64,000 nucleotides of DNA from JAIWNK01 sp964453115 (GCA_964453115.1 CAYVRT010000007.1:1-64000), one strand, 5' to 3'; numbered from the stretch's first letter, positions 1-9,879 are shown. Notes: a model not told the origin generated them from the sequence alone. Program-made: numbers and translations.

Positions 1-1150
1 TCAGCCCGCGCCCATTGTTAAGGTTGAACAACTTATGCAAAACGGGCCGGCGCAAATCTGCATCCAACAACAGAACCGAATACCCACCCTGTGCCATGAC
101 AATCGCCAGGTTGGCCGCCGTAATACTTTTCCCTTCCCCGGGGGAAGAACTTGTAACCAGAATTGTCTTCAGCGGCAGGTCAAGGGCCGAGAACTGCAAA
201 TTGGTTCGTAGCTCTCGGTAAGCCTCGGTAATGGGCGAACGCGGCTCCGTCAGCGCAATCAGCTTGCTTTCGCCATCAATCCGGCTAATCACCGTCAGTG
301 CCGGCGCGCCAATCAACTTTTGCGCCTCTTCAGGCGAGCGCACGGTATCATCCAGATACTCGAGCAGGAAGGCCCCACCCAACGCCAGCGCCAGCCCAAT
401 CACTGCCGCCAGGGCGACATTCATCGGAATATTGGGGCTAATGGGCCGAGAGGGCAGAGAGGCCGTTTCGACCACGCTCAAGTAATTTAACGTCCCCTGA
501 TTCAATGCTTCCAACATCTGCGTATAGGTCGTCTGCCATTGTGTAATCTGCGAGTTGAGAAAACTCTGCTGTTGGCTGAGATCCTGAATCTGACGCGCGC
601 TGTTCGAAACACTGATTTGTTCGCCCAGGTTGAGAACATCCTGTTGCGCCTGTCGGATACGGTCCTCGAGCAGCGGCAATTGCGACTGAATGAAGGCAAT
701 GCGTGCCTGACGCTCTGGCGAAGGGGTTGTTGGGCTTTGCAGAATGAGCTGCCGGGCAATTTCGTTGGCAATTGCCTGACCGCGCGCCGGTGAGGTATCC
801 AAAACGCTGATTTCAATCAATTGCGTTCCCTGCACCGGCACGGCTGAAACCTGGCCGCGCAACGATTCCCAGCTTTGCTTGAGGCCCAGTGCATCCACCG
901 TTGCCCGCAGGATTGGCTCGCGCCGCGCCAGCTGCACGTAGGTTTGCGCCAGTTGTTGACTGGCGTAAATATCCCCTGAGCTTGGGTTCGGATCCTGAAT
1001 TGTCTGGCTGACCATCAGGGTCGTGCTGGTCTTATAGACAGGCGTTGCCAGCCAGCTTGCCACAAGGCTTGCGCCAGCAGCAATCACAGTCGAAACGACA
1101 ATCAACCAGAACCACTTGCGAACCACATCAAAATACTGCATCAATTCCAT
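1..1150 (-). CDS. Wzz/BY-kinase polysaccharide chain-length and tyrosine kinase protein (partial)
   Basis: The reading frame runs off the left edge, so the C-terminus is missing. It starts at ATG 1148-1150 (MELMQYFDVVRKWFW). An N-terminal membrane helix (about residues 13-33) is followed by a Wzz-like periplasmic region with a Gln-rich coiled coil (about residues 150-210) and a second helix near residue 250. A BY-kinase domain then starts, with a Walker A motif (SSPGEGKS, about residues 336-343) and a Walker A' motif (LLLDADLRRP). Such fusions set polysaccharide chain length and autophosphorylate on tyrosine while working with the polymerase and export machinery. A low-molecular-weight phosphatase that could reverse this lies at 9319-9789. 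The Tyr-rich tail expected at the C-terminus is outside the window. The family call is firm; the polymer is unknown. Confidence 0.9.
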   Translation of the reverse strand, partial: MELMQYFDVVRKWFWLIVVSTVIAAGASLVASWLATPVYKTSTTLMVSQTIQDPNPSSGDIYASQQLAQTYVQLARREPILRATVDALGLKQSWESLRGQVSAVPVQGTQLIEISVLDTSPARGQAIANEIARQLILQSPTTPSPERQARIAFIQSQLPLLEDRIRQAQQDVLNLGEQISVSNSARQIQDLSQQQSFLNSQITQWQTTYTQMLEALNQGTLNYLSVVETASLPSRPISPNIPMNVALAAVIGLALALGGAFLLEYLDDTVRSPEEAQKLIGAPALTVISRIDGESKLIALTEPRSPITEAYRELRTNLQFSALDLPLKTILVTSSSPGEGKSITAANLAIVMAQGGYSVLLLDADLRRPVLHKLFNLNNGRGL

Positions 1151-1267
1151 AAAACGTCTCCGCTGCACCCAACACCGCAGGCACTCTTCCACCATGCGCT
1201 TTTCTTAAAAAATCAAACTACTTTCCTCAATTATACCCGAGAAAGTCAAAAATGGTGTGTTTTTTAA

Positions 1268-2749
1268 CTAATAGGCGCCTTTACCGAGCAGCAAAACCGG
1301 AACGGTGCGCAGCACAATTTGCACATCCAGCCAGATGTTGTAATTGCGAATATACAGCATATCCAGGCGCACCCGTTCATCATACGAGACATCCGAACGC
1401 CCCGAAACCTGCCATAGCCCGGTCAACCCAGGCCGAACGGTTAACAGGTTCATACCCCATTGACCATACTTCTCCAACTCGGGCGGCGAGATCATGCGCG
1501 GCCCGACCAGGCTCATTTGTCCAATCAAAATATTGATAAATTGCGGCAACTCATCCAGGCTGAACTTGCGCAAGAAGTAGCCAATGGGCGTGATGCGCGG
1601 ATCATGCTTGATTTTATGCGTGGTTGCCAGTTCTTCCAGCGCTTCCGGGTTCTGACGCAAAATATCATCGCCATTCAAATACATCGTGCGGAATTTAAAC
1701 GCGTCAAATTGCGTGCCATTCAACCCCATCACCCGCCGCCGATAAAGCACCGGCCCCGGCGAAGTGAGGCGCACCAACAGCGCAATCGTCAAGAAAATAG
1801 GTGCCCCAAGGCCCAGCGCCGCCAACGCCACAAGAATATCACACACTCGCTTGAATGCAGACTCCGCTGGCTGTAGGCGCACACGGTTGACGCTGATCAA
1901 TGGCACATACCCCATCTCTTTTACTTCCAGGCCGGTCGTCAGTAGATCAAACAGCCCAGAAGACATGCGCAGCCGCACATCGCTCGCGGTACCATACTGT
2001 TTGAACAGTTCCAGCACCTGCTCGCGGGTCAGGGCACCTGTCGTCAATACCAGTTCGGTCACAGCGAATTGTTTCATCAGCCCGTCCAGGTCTGCCAGCC
2101 GCCCCAGCACCGATAGTCCCGGACAAATGCCCGTTCCTACCGGTTGCACCTCATCCATATAGCCAAGCACGCGCAGCCCCGAAGTTGGCCAGGCAGAAAG
2201 CTGCTCGCCAAGCAGCACGCCCTCCCCCGAAGCGCCCACAATCAAAGCGGGACGGGTCAGATATCCCCGCCGCCGTAGCAGATAGCCGAGCCGTCGCGTC
2301 AGCAACCGTTCCAGACCCACCACCAAAAAGGTCAACAACCAGGCCAGCCCCACCCAACCACGCGCCACCGTCAATTCCACAATCAAAAACTGCGCCAATG
2401 CAATCAGAATCGCTCCACTGACACAGGCATTGAACAACTGCACATATTCCCGCACACCCCCCAGCAAAATCTGCTCATCATACAGCCGATAGGCCCAGAA
2501 TAACAACAGCCAGGCCAAAATCAACCCGGCGCTCAATTGCAGATAAAACGTACCGCGCGCCGGCGAGTCCAACTGAAAAATTTCCCATTGAAAGGAAAAA
2601 CGCATTTCATATGCCAGCCAGAAAGCCAGCGCCAACGCCAGCACATCTGCCAGAACAAGCAGCAACAGATACCGTCGAAACTGTGTGCGATACGGGATAC
2701 CCGAAACCGCACCGATTGCCATCTTACGATCCGAAGCCAGTATTTGCAT
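1268..2749 (-). CDS. Polyprenyl glycosylphosphotransferase (WbaP/PglC-type initiating sugar transferase)
   Basis: This enzyme should start polysaccharide assembly by moving a sugar-1-phosphate from a nucleotide sugar to undecaprenyl phosphate in the inner membrane. Four N-terminal membrane helices (to about residue 150) and a Rossmann-like central region (around RPALIVGASGEG) precede a fifth hydrophobic segment. The C-terminal bacterial sugar transferase domain shows SPGPVLYRRRVMG, FDAFKFRTM, LDELPQF and RPGLTGLWQVSGRSD. Length is about 493 residues, normal for the family. Two in-frame ATGs exist, at 2758 and 2749. AGGAGG abuts the first but lies 9 nt from the second, so 2749 is preferred. 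It directly follows the BNR protein gene (stop at 2755), which implies one transcript. Confidence 0.92.
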   Translation of the reverse strand: MQILASDRKMAIGAVSGIPYRTQFRRYLLLLVLADVLALALAFWLAYEMRFSFQWEIFQLDSPARGTFYLQLSAGLILAWLLLFWAYRLYDEQILLGGVREYVQLFNACVSGAILIALAQFLIVELTVARGWVGLAWLLTFLVVGLERLLTRRLGYLLRRRGYLTRPALIVGASGEGVLLGEQLSAWPTSGLRVLGYMDEVQPVGTGICPGLSVLGRLADLDGLMKQFAVTELVLTTGALTREQVLELFKQYGTASDVRLRMSSGLFDLLTTGLEVKEMGYVPLISVNRVRLQPAESAFKRVCDILVALAALGLGAPIFLTIALLVRLTSPGPVLYRRRVMGLNGTQFDAFKFRTMYLNGDDILRQNPEALEELATTHKIKHDPRITPIGYFLRKFSLDELPQFINILIGQMSLVGPRMISPPELEKYGQWGMNLLTVRPGLTGLWQVSGRSDVSYDERVRLDMLYIRNYNIWLDVQIVLRTVPVLLLGKGAY

Positions 2750-2754
2750 CCCCC

Positions 2755-5490
2755 TCATCCTCCTCTTCTCTGCCGCACCAAATTGACGATCGCGAACAAT
2801 ACTACCATCAGCAATACAGCCACCACAGCCCAGAGACGCACATCCAACATGCGGCTTGGCGCAGGGGCGCCGTTCAAATCCATCGTTGCTGCCGGCGTGG
2901 GGGTCGAAAACAGAATCGGGGTCACGGTTTGTGTTGGGGTCGGCTGCGGCGTAAAGGTTGCCACGGGTCGCGACGCCGTCGCATTCGGCAATTCACGGCT
3001 CACCACCCCCAACCCGGTTGAGGCAACATACACCACCATCAGCCGCCCGTCAGGCAGCACAATCGCATCCACACCGCCAGTTTGCAGGTAATCTGCATTC
3101 AAAGAAACCTGATTGCGCTCTCCCCAATTCTGCCCATCCCAACGCAGCAAAGTCACTGCTGCCGCCCCCTCTGTCTGACGTTCAAGCGCCAGCAGATACA
3201 AACCGCCATTTCCGTCTGTCACCAGGCTCACGCGCTGCGCCAGTTGTCGCAAGCCCCCCACGCGCTGCGGCTGCGACCAGCGTTTGCCGCCATCCAGTGT
3301 ATATTGATGCCAGACCTCGCCGTTCAACAGCCAAACCAGGTGCAATGCATCCTCTGTCAGCAACAATTGCGGCGCATCCGCGCCAGCCACGCCCACCGCT
3401 TGTGACTGCGTCCAGGTCACCCCGCCATCCGGCGATGTGGAAAAATAGACACCCTGTGAGATGCTATCGGGCGGTAAACCGGCCCGTACCCAAACGGCAT
3501 ATAGCGTTTCGCCAACATTCACAACCCGCGAATCACGCAGCATTGGCGCCCCAGAGCCATCATCCAGACGCACCGGCTCGCTCCATGTTCCACCCGGCGT
3601 TTCTGCCCGCACGGCATAGATGCCGCGCCCTTCATTGAGCGCCACGCTATAGACCATCACCAGCCCACCCTGCGGCATGACTGCCCAGGCCGGCCAGCCC
3701 CCCGCTGCCCGCAAATCCACCGGGCGCGCCTCGCTCCAACCGGCGGTTGAACCAGCGTCGCGCGGGTAGGCCTGCGCGCTCAACAAACGCCCATCACTAC
3801 CGCCGCTCCAGGCCAGATACATCCGTCCATCAGCGGCATACATCAGCGCCGGATAATTCAAACGTTCCCCTGTCTCGGCCTTGCGGGACGCGCTTGCCAG
3901 AGTCCAGCCCTCACCCTGACTGCGCACATGTACCAGTTCCTGCCGGGCGCTGCTCCACAGCACATGCAACCGTCCATCCCCATCCACAGCCATTGCCGGG
4001 TCAGCATCCAGCACGCCCGGGTCACTATATAGCACCGTGGGCTGCGACCAAACCGTGGCCTGCGCCGGGATCAATTCATCCAGTGCCAAAGCACTGCGCA
4101 CCGCCCAGGCATCGCCGCGGTCATCGCAACCAATTGCCAGCACCTGATCATCGCTAATCGCAAAATCCAGGCAACCCAATGTCAAAGGGCGGCCATCCTG
4201 CGGGCGGTCAAAATTGACCGTTGGTGTAAAAGGCTGCTCCCATGCCTGCCCATCCCAGGTGAGAATCAGGTTCGAAGCATCTGCCTGTCCTGCCGGACGG
4301 GCCAACACCACCAATCGCCCATCGCCCAGCAAGGTTGGTTCCATCTCGCCCAAACAGCCATTCAGTTTTTCCAGAACGCGCACGGGCGAAGAAACTCCGC
4401 TCGGCCCTGCCATCCGGGTCGGCGTCAGGGTTACCGCGGGCGTTGGCGAGCTTTTGACAGTCGCCGTCGGCACAGGAGTTGGCGTATTGGTCGCCACAAC
4501 TGTTGCTGTCCCTTGTGCCTGTTGGGTGGGTGTCAACGATGGTATTAGCCGCACGTCATTGGCTATGCGCAGTAAATCCACGTCCACAAACTGTTGATAC
4601 AAAGCACACGAACCGCCCGCTTCCCACAAAACCAGGAACGAGCCATCCGCAAGCGGCAAGGGGCGAACATGGCGCGGCGATAACGATCGCCCATCCACCT
4701 GATTCCCAGCCAGTTCGCCCGTCACACGAATGTTAATCCCCCAATTGACCGAGGTCGCCAGTTTCGTTGCCCCCGTATATGCATCCTGCCACGCAATTAG
4801 CAGCCGACCATCCGGCGATGCTGCCAGGGCAATATGCGCATCGCTTTCCGCCTGTGTTCGGTAATAGCGCGAGGTCTCAATCGTCAGTGGATCCTGCCAA
4901 CTTTCTCCCGTCCACGAATGTGAGTAATACACACCGGCAGGGGCTGCATACGTATCCACCCCCTGCACATAGGCCACGTGTAACCCGCCATCGTGATCCA
5001 CCACTGCATCCCAGGCAAGTGGCTTTTCAGCAACCAGATGGGGAATTGTCCATTCCGTATCGCCTTGATTGAGGTAACGCGCCGACCAAAGCTGCTGATT
5101 TGCATCCATCCAAAACAGATAAATTCCGCTACCACTATCCCCCACCAACCGCCAGCTCTTGGGCGGAGCAACTCGCTGGCCAATTTCACCGCGCCAGCGA
5201 ATGAATTGCACTGGCGCTGCACCATTCCATGCCTGATTCACCGCCCGCGCATACTGCGGCCCGTCATACACATCCCACCAGACTGCATGAACAGTGCCAC
5301 TGGTTTCCACCGCAATCAGCGGACGCTCTGCCGATCCGGATTGGGAGAGATTGGTCGCTCCCTGCCACAATGCACCATCCACTGCAGGCGTGGGTGTTGT
5401 CGTTGCTGCCTGCTGACCAACCGCCCAGCCGCCCAGCACCAGCCAGGGCAGCACCCCTATCACGAGAAAAAGCCGCAATACCAGTCGCAT
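2755..5490 (-). CDS. Secreted, membrane-anchored BNR/sialidase-like repeat protein
   Basis: This is a large extracytoplasmic protein of about 911 residues. A signal peptide (MRLVLRLFLVIGVLPWLVLGG) is followed by many beta-propeller-like repeats. At least two show Asp-box motifs (SPDGGVTW and LDGGKRW), as in sialidases and other BNR proteins. Pro/Thr-rich spacers (TPTP runs) lie near residues 330-370 and before the C-terminus. A single C-terminal helix (VVAVLLMVVLFAIVNLV) ends in RQRRGG, so it is anchored with the repeats outside. Start ATG 5490 is chosen because it begins the signal peptide and follows GAGG; upstream codons would run into the preceding gene. I see no catalytic sialidase residues, so binding or sensing of glycan is as likely as hydrolysis. 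It sits inside the polysaccharide operon. Confidence 0.82.
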   Translation of the reverse strand: MRLVLRLFLVIGVLPWLVLGGWAVGQQAATTTPTPAVDGALWQGATNLSQSGSAERPLIAVETSGTVHAVWWDVYDGPQYARAVNQAWNGAAPVQFIRWRGEIGQRVAPPKSWRLVGDSGSGIYLFWMDANQQLWSARYLNQGDTEWTIPHLVAEKPLAWDAVVDHDGGLHVAYVQGVDTYAAPAGVYYSHSWTGESWQDPLTIETSRYYRTQAESDAHIALAASPDGRLLIAWQDAYTGATKLATSVNWGINIRVTGELAGNQVDGRSLSPRHVRPLPLADGSFLVLWEAGGSCALYQQFVDVDLLRIANDVRLIPSLTPTQQAQGTATVVATNTPTPVPTATVKSSPTPAVTLTPTRMAGPSGVSSPVRVLEKLNGCLGEMEPTLLGDGRLVVLARPAGQADASNLILTWDGQAWEQPFTPTVNFDRPQDGRPLTLGCLDFAISDDQVLAIGCDDRGDAWAVRSALALDELIPAQATVWSQPTVLYSDPGVLDADPAMAVDGDGRLHVLWSSARQELVHVRSQGEGWTLASASRKAETGERLNYPALMYAADGRMYLAWSGGSDGRLLSAQAYPRDAGSTAGWSEARPVDLRAAGGWPAWAVMPQGGLVMVYSVALNEGRGIYAVRAETPGGTWSEPVRLDDGSGAPMLRDSRVVNVGETLYAVWVRAGLPPDSISQGVYFSTSPDGGVTWTQSQAVGVAGADAPQLLLTEDALHLVWLLNGEVWHQYTLDGGKRWSQPQRVGGLRQLAQRVSLVTDGNGGLYLLALERQTEGAAAVTLLRWDGQNWGERNQVSLNADYLQTGGVDAIVLPDGRLMVVYVASTGLGVVSRELPNATASRPVATFTPQPTPTQTVTPILFSTPTPAATMDLNGAPAPSRMLDVRLWAVVAVLLMVVLFAIVNLVRQRRGG

Positions 5491-5506
5491 CCTTGAAACC
5501 TCTACG

Positions 5507-7186
5507 TTATTTAATCCAGCCAAATGTCTGCAAAGCCACATCCATCGCGCTCAAGAAACCCTGCCACGAGTTCATGCCTTTCAAAAATGTAAAAATAGGT
5601 GCGGGCCGCAGCGCCCATTGACGAAAGGCACGTTTCTGCCAGGCCAATAAATCTTCTGCTTTAAGTGTATCATAATCCAATACGGTTGCCTGATCCATAT
5701 CCACTTCTTCCCAATTGACTCCGGGGCGGAACCAATTGTTCTCCAAAGCCTGGAAGAAAAATGGCGTGCCAGGGTAAGGCGCAGCTACGTGGAACAAAGC
5801 AATATCCAGAGGCAGTGACTTGGCAAGCTCAATTGTCTGCCGAATTGTCTCTTCTGTCTCTCCGGGCAGCCCAATGATAAAATAGCCCCAGTTTTTGATC
5901 CCCGCCTGACGCGCCCAGACCAGGGCCTGCTTGGCCTGCTCCAGCCGATAGCCCTTATGCACTTTCTTCAGGATCATCTCACTGCCGCTTTCAATCCCCC
6001 ATGAAATCAGCTGACAACCGGCCTTCCCCATCAGGCGCAGCATTTCCTCATCCACATAATCTACCCGGCTGTTGCAAGTCCAATCCAATTTTAAATTGCG
6101 CTCAATCATCAACTCACACAACCGCATCACCTGCTCGCGGTTGACGGTGAACAAATCGGCATACATATGCACGTGATGCGCCCCCAACCGCTTGAGAATT
6201 TCCATTTCCTCGACTAGCTTTTCTGGCGAACGCAAACGCACCGAATATTGATAACTAACGTGTTTGATGCAGTAAGTGCAGCCTGCTGGGCACCCACGAC
6301 TTGTGACAATGAATGAATACGCCCCGCGAATCACTGGCGCTCGATGTTTTTGGATCGGCAGCAATTCGTGCATCGGAACAGGTAAATCGTCCAGGTCACG
6401 AATGAAGGGGCGCTGTGGATTGATTCGCACTTCGCAACCTTCACGCCAGGCCAGCCCCTTAATGCTACGCAACCCATCCTTCATCATCCAGGCCGGTTTC
6501 CAGTTTGGATCTGCCTTTGTCCACATTGTGCGCATAAAAGCATGGCAGGTCGCTTCCTGCTGCGTCGTCTGCTTCCACAGCCGCCCTGCTTCATCCACCT
6601 GCCACTGACCGCGTTGCACAGCAAACCAATCCACCAGTTCACGCAGTGTCAGTTCCGGTTCGCCAATTAACGCAAAGTCCAGCGCCGGATACAAACGGAG
6701 TGTCTCGCCGGCCATCGGCGTCACATGTGTACCGAATGCAATCGTCACAGCCTCAAGGCTCTTCGCCACCATGCAGCCATGCATATCATTGGTCAACGTC
6801 GGAGCCGTGACCTGTGTGACATAAAAATGCGCCCGCTGCTCGCGCAAAATCTGCTCAAAAGCAGGCCAACTCATTCGCTCGGCAATTGCATCCACAACCT
6901 TCACGCTATAATCCGGCGCAAGCAATGCCGCCAATTGTGCCAGGCTAACTTGCGGCCAAATCATATTTTCGCGGCTGCGCCGGCCAACACGATGCTGCGA
7001 TCGGATCCAAATTCCGCCATCCGGCGAAGGTGGATTGACCAGCAGCACATCCACCTTGCTCTCTTGGGTGCGCGCCTGGGCGCGTACCCGCACAATTTCA
7101 TCCGCACTTGGAAAACGCGCTTCGGGCAAACTGACAATTCGGCGCGTCCCCAGATTCACCTGCTCAGGCAAGGGAAGGTTTCCCAT
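5507..7186 (-). CDS. Cobalamin-binding radical SAM protein (B12-rSAM, BchE-like)
   Basis: The protein has 559 residues. The N-terminal half (about residues 45-190, VDVLLVNPPSPDGG onward) resembles a B12-binding domain. The radical SAM domain carries the CxxxCxxC motif at C299, C303 and C306 (CPAGCTYC), followed by a glycine-rich SAM-binding region (GIESGSE, FIIGLPGETEET). This class often methylates unreactive carbons or builds rings using cobalamin and SAM; the substrate cannot be read from sequence. The setting, between a glycosyltransferase and a BNR protein in a polysaccharide cluster, suggests a lipid or sugar substrate. The start overlaps the end of the upstream glycosyltransferase by about 23 bases, consistent with coupled translation. 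Confidence 0.87.
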   Translation of the reverse strand: MGNLPLPEQVNLGTRRIVSLPEARFPSADEIVRVRAQARTQESKVDVLLVNPPSPDGGIWIRSQHRVGRRSRENMIWPQVSLAQLAALLAPDYSVKVVDAIAERMSWPAFEQILREQRAHFYVTQVTAPTLTNDMHGCMVAKSLEAVTIAFGTHVTPMAGETLRLYPALDFALIGEPELTLRELVDWFAVQRGQWQVDEAGRLWKQTTQQEATCHAFMRTMWTKADPNWKPAWMMKDGLRSIKGLAWREGCEVRINPQRPFIRDLDDLPVPMHELLPIQKHRAPVIRGAYSFIVTSRGCPAGCTYCIKHVSYQYSVRLRSPEKLVEEMEILKRLGAHHVHMYADLFTVNREQVMRLCELMIERNLKLDWTCNSRVDYVDEEMLRLMGKAGCQLISWGIESGSEMILKKVHKGYRLEQAKQALVWARQAGIKNWGYFIIGLPGETEETIRQTIELAKSLPLDIALFHVAAPYPGTPFFFQALENNWFRPGVNWEEVDMDQATVLDYDTLKAEDLLAWQKRAFRQWALRPAPIFTFLKGMNSWQGFLSAMDVALQTFGWIK

Positions 7187-8408
7187 CAGTCACAGCTCCT
7201 TCTGCTATCGCCGCCAAATCACGCTGAATGGCGGTTTCACGTTGCGAAAGCTCTTCCAGTTTTCGCATCAGAATCCAGGAAATCAACAATTGCACACCCA
7301 TTAAAATCATCATTGCGCCCCCAACCAGCCAGAGCCACAAACGCTCTATTTGCCAACCACCAACCCCCAACCCCAACGAGACAACAACCACAGCGCTGCC
7401 CAGCCCCATAGCAAGCCAGCCCAACCAGCCAAAATGTCGGTCCAGGGGCGGGTTGAAAATTGGCTTACCAAACAGGCCATGACGCACAGTTTCCTTGCGA
7501 AATAGCGAAATCAAATAATTGAATGTTGCGCCCAAGTTGAACAAACTCACACCGGCCACACCACTCACCAATGCCAAAAATACAGCTGCCACCCCCCAGG
7601 CACTCAATTGTTCAACACCACTCAAACGTGCAATCAATAGCCCCAGCCCAACCACGAACGCCAGCATCACCCCCACCATCCCCAGTGTCCCCAACACGCG
7701 CACCGGGTTATAACCCAAAGCCGTCCAGGTAATGGATTGCAAATAACGCAGGCCATCCCGTACCACGCTCAATTTTGAACGTCCCACTCGCTCATGATAC
7801 GGAATGGGCGTCTCCTGCACCTTCAACCCCTCATGAATAGCGCGCAGACTCATGATCGGTGTAAAGTTCAGGCCATCAGGCAATGGATAAAGCCGCATCA
7901 ACGCAGTGCGGCGAAAGACGCGCATCCCACTTGCACAATCATGCACCCGCACACTGCTATAGAAAGAAATCAAATTAGCAAAGAACCAGTTCCCCAAACG
8001 GCGAGTTGCTGGCATTTCGCTCTCGGCCCCCGACATGCGCGAACCAATTGCCAGGTCCACCCCCTCCATCACCATCTTGCACAATTGCGGGAAATATTCC
8101 GGCGGATAGGTGCCATCTGCATCCAGGAAGGCAACCATCTCAGAACGAGCCGCGGCCAAACCGGTCTTCAACGCTGCACCATAGCCGCGGTTGAAGCCAT
8201 GGCGCACCAGGCGAACATCCGCATATCGCTCAACAATCTCAGCCGTTTGATCTGCCGATCCATCATCCACGACAATCAGCTCAAACCCGGTCACACCTTG
8301 CTCATGCAGAGTTGGACGCACTGCCAGCACCCGCTCAACAATTTCTGCAATGCCGCGTTCTTCATTGTAAGCCGGAATAACCACCGATAAAGAAGTCTCT
8401 TGCATCAT
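7164..8408 (-). CDS. Family 2 glycosyltransferase with C-terminal membrane helices
   Basis: This is a DPM1/Ppm-like GT-A enzyme of about 414 residues. It has the family 2 N-terminus (LSVVIPAYNEERG), a nucleotide-binding Asp (IVVDDGSADQT) and the metal-binding region AFLDADGTYPPEYFP. After the catalytic domain come two pairs of hydrophobic helices (about residues 225-300 and 340-390) and a short coiled tail. Such proteins transfer a sugar to polyprenyl phosphate or to lipid-linked acceptors. The frame is open to a TTG at 8429, but GGGAG lies about 9 nt before ATG 8408, so the ATG start is used. It lies between the acyltransferase and the B12 radical SAM gene on one strand. Confidence 0.9.
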   Translation of the reverse strand: MMQETSLSVVIPAYNEERGIAEIVERVLAVRPTLHEQGVTGFELIVVDDGSADQTAEIVERYADVRLVRHGFNRGYGAALKTGLAAARSEMVAFLDADGTYPPEYFPQLCKMVMEGVDLAIGSRMSGAESEMPATRRLGNWFFANLISFYSSVRVHDCASGMRVFRRTALMRLYPLPDGLNFTPIMSLRAIHEGLKVQETPIPYHERVGRSKLSVVRDGLRYLQSITWTALGYNPVRVLGTLGMVGVMLAFVVGLGLLIARLSGVEQLSAWGVAAVFLALVSGVAGVSLFNLGATFNYLISLFRKETVRHGLFGKPIFNPPLDRHFGWLGWLAMGLGSAVVVVSLGLGVGGWQIERLWLWLVGGAMMILMGVQLLISWILMRKLEELSQRETAIQRDLAAIAEGAVTDGKPSLA

Positions 8409-8432
8409 TTCTATCCACTCCCGATCCAAAAT

Positions 8433-9191
8433 TTAGAAATATACTGGTCCACGTTCACGGTGTATGTTTCCTTCACCGGGCCGGATCTCACGTAACACTC
8501 GCGCCGGCACCCCGCCCACCACTGTGTGCGGCGGAACATCTTGCGCCACCACTGCACCAGCAGCCACAACCGCCCCGCGACCAATCCGCACCCCATCAGT
8601 CACAATTGCCGCCGCACCCAACCAAACATCATCTTCCACCACAATGCCCTGTGCAGTAATGCCCTGATCCACAAATGGCTTTTGCGGATCATCAAAAACA
8701 TGATTTACCGCGATCAGCTGCGTCATGGGCGAAGTGTAAACTCGATTGCCAATCTTAACCCCGCCCTGTCCGCGAATGACCGTATATTCTCCCACCAGGC
8801 TATCGCAGCCAATCTCAATCCCAGAATGGGGCAGACCGCGAAAGTTATATACATGCAAGATGGCACCGTGCATCACAATACTGCGCTCCCCAATCGTCAC
8901 CCCGCCCGGCGGGCAAGCATGAATATAAACGTTTTCATCCAGGTACGCCCCATGCCCCAGGCGAATATGATTCGCGAACCGCAAGCGTACATTCCGCTCA
9001 ATGGCTGCCAATCCTTGCATCTTCAAAATGGTTCGATAGGCAACACCACGCACCCCAACCCCAAACAAAGTTGGCACCCAGCCAAACAAGAGCTGAAGAG
9101 TCTGTTCCCAAAGATAGCGGCCCAGACCATCTGCCTGCCGTCCCAAATAGATGCCCAATTGCCCCATCATACCCGGTCTTAATTTGCTCAA
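8433..9191 (-). CDS. Left-handed beta-helix (hexapeptide repeat) acyltransferase
   Basis: The protein has 252 residues with many hexapeptide repeats, for example LGHGAYLDENVYIH, VTIGERSIVMHGAIL and VVEDDVWLGAAAIVTDGVRIGRGAVVAAGAVVAQDVPPHTVVGG. These form the left-handed beta-helix of WcaF/CysE-type O-acetyltransferases, which decorate sugars from acetyl-CoA. The start is taken as TTG 9191 because GGAG lies 8 nt upstream; the first ATG (9170) has no clear ribosome-binding site. The stop is close to the glycosyltransferase start, so the two are probably co-transcribed. The exact acceptor is not evident. Confidence 0.88.
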   Translation of the reverse strand: MSKLRPGMMGQLGIYLGRQADGLGRYLWEQTLQLLFGWVPTLFGVGVRGVAYRTILKMQGLAAIERNVRLRFANHIRLGHGAYLDENVYIHACPPGGVTIGERSIVMHGAILHVYNFRGLPHSGIEIGCDSLVGEYTVIRGQGGVKIGNRVYTSPMTQLIAVNHVFDDPQKPFVDQGITAQGIVVEDDVWLGAAAIVTDGVRIGRGAVVAAGAVVAQDVPPHTVVGGVPARVLREIRPGEGNIHRERGPVYF

Positions 9192-9318
9192 ACCATCAAA
9201 CTCCTATGCTCCGCCCTTTCGACATTGATTGCCAATATCAAAAGGATTTTCGAATTATGCAGCAGCTCCCACAGACCTCACCAGCCGCATTAAAACATTC
9301 CCAGAACCACAAATCGCT

Positions 9319-9789
9319 CTAACAATTCGAAGCTATATCAAACATCCGCTTCCACCCCTTGTTTAGATATTGCTCAATTTCAGATGCCGTACGTTCATAA
9401 TCTTCCAGCAAACCACCAGATGGATCTTGAATAGAACAAATCAGGCCTGCCATCTCGCTCAACAGATAAATTTTGGAACCATGTTGGGGGAATTCAAAAC
9501 GAAGAGCTTCCTTTTGCCCCCTTTCCATCACTAAAATCAGATTAAATTTTACCACCATTCCCGAATTAATACAACGAGCCACTCCCTGCACAACCCCGCC
9601 GCGCCGCCTTAAAATTTCGATCACAGTGGGATCATATCCCATTCCCTCGCGCGCCCAGGTACCAGCAGAACCCACTTGCCAGTTTTGCGCTTCGAGGCCT
9701 CGCTCGCGCAGCAAGCAGCGCAAAATTCCTGCTGCAAGCGGCGAGCGGCAAATATTCGCCTGACATACAAACAAAACTGAAATACTCAT
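9319..9789 (-). CDS. Low-molecular-weight protein tyrosine phosphatase (Wzb-like)
   Basis: The protein has 156 residues. The P-loop is at the extreme N-terminus: VCQANICRS with nucleophile C9, R15 and S16. A candidate general-acid loop (QDPSGG) lies near residue 120, where the family usually has Asp-Pro-aromatic. In capsule and exopolysaccharide clusters this class dephosphorylates the BY-kinase tyrosine tail, which fits the kinase gene at the left edge. It reads toward the acyltransferase after a 127-base gap (9192-9318) in which I see no feature. Its 5' end faces the ArsR-family gene, so the two share the 9790-9921 intergenic region. Related arsenate reductases use the same fold, but no arsenic genes are visible. 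Confidence 0.88.
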   Translation of the reverse strand: MSISVLFVCQANICRSPLAAGILRCLLRERGLEAQNWQVGSAGTWAREGMGYDPTVIEILRRRGGVVQGVARCINSGMVVKFNLILVMERGQKEALRFEFPQHGSKIYLLSEMAGLICSIQDPSGGLLEDYERTASEIEQYLNKGWKRMFDIASNC

Positions 9790-9845
9790 TTCATAATTTT
9801 ATCGCAATTTTAGGCATAAAACGCGCCCGCAAATCGTTTTGCCGA

Positions 9846-9879
9846 TTGACAAAACAAATGAAATATCATAAAATCATTT
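9846..9879 (+). promoter_or_regulatory. Promoter and inverted-repeat operator for the ArsR-DUF2087 gene
   Basis: A consensus -35 (TTGACA, 9846-9851) and a -10 (TAAAAT, 9869-9874) are separated by 17 bases. An inverted repeat, AAATGA (9856-9861) and TCATTT (9874-9879), overlaps the spacer and -10, which is where ArsR-family repressors usually bind their own promoters. The promoter is seen in sequence; autoregulation is inferred. Confidence 0.65.
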
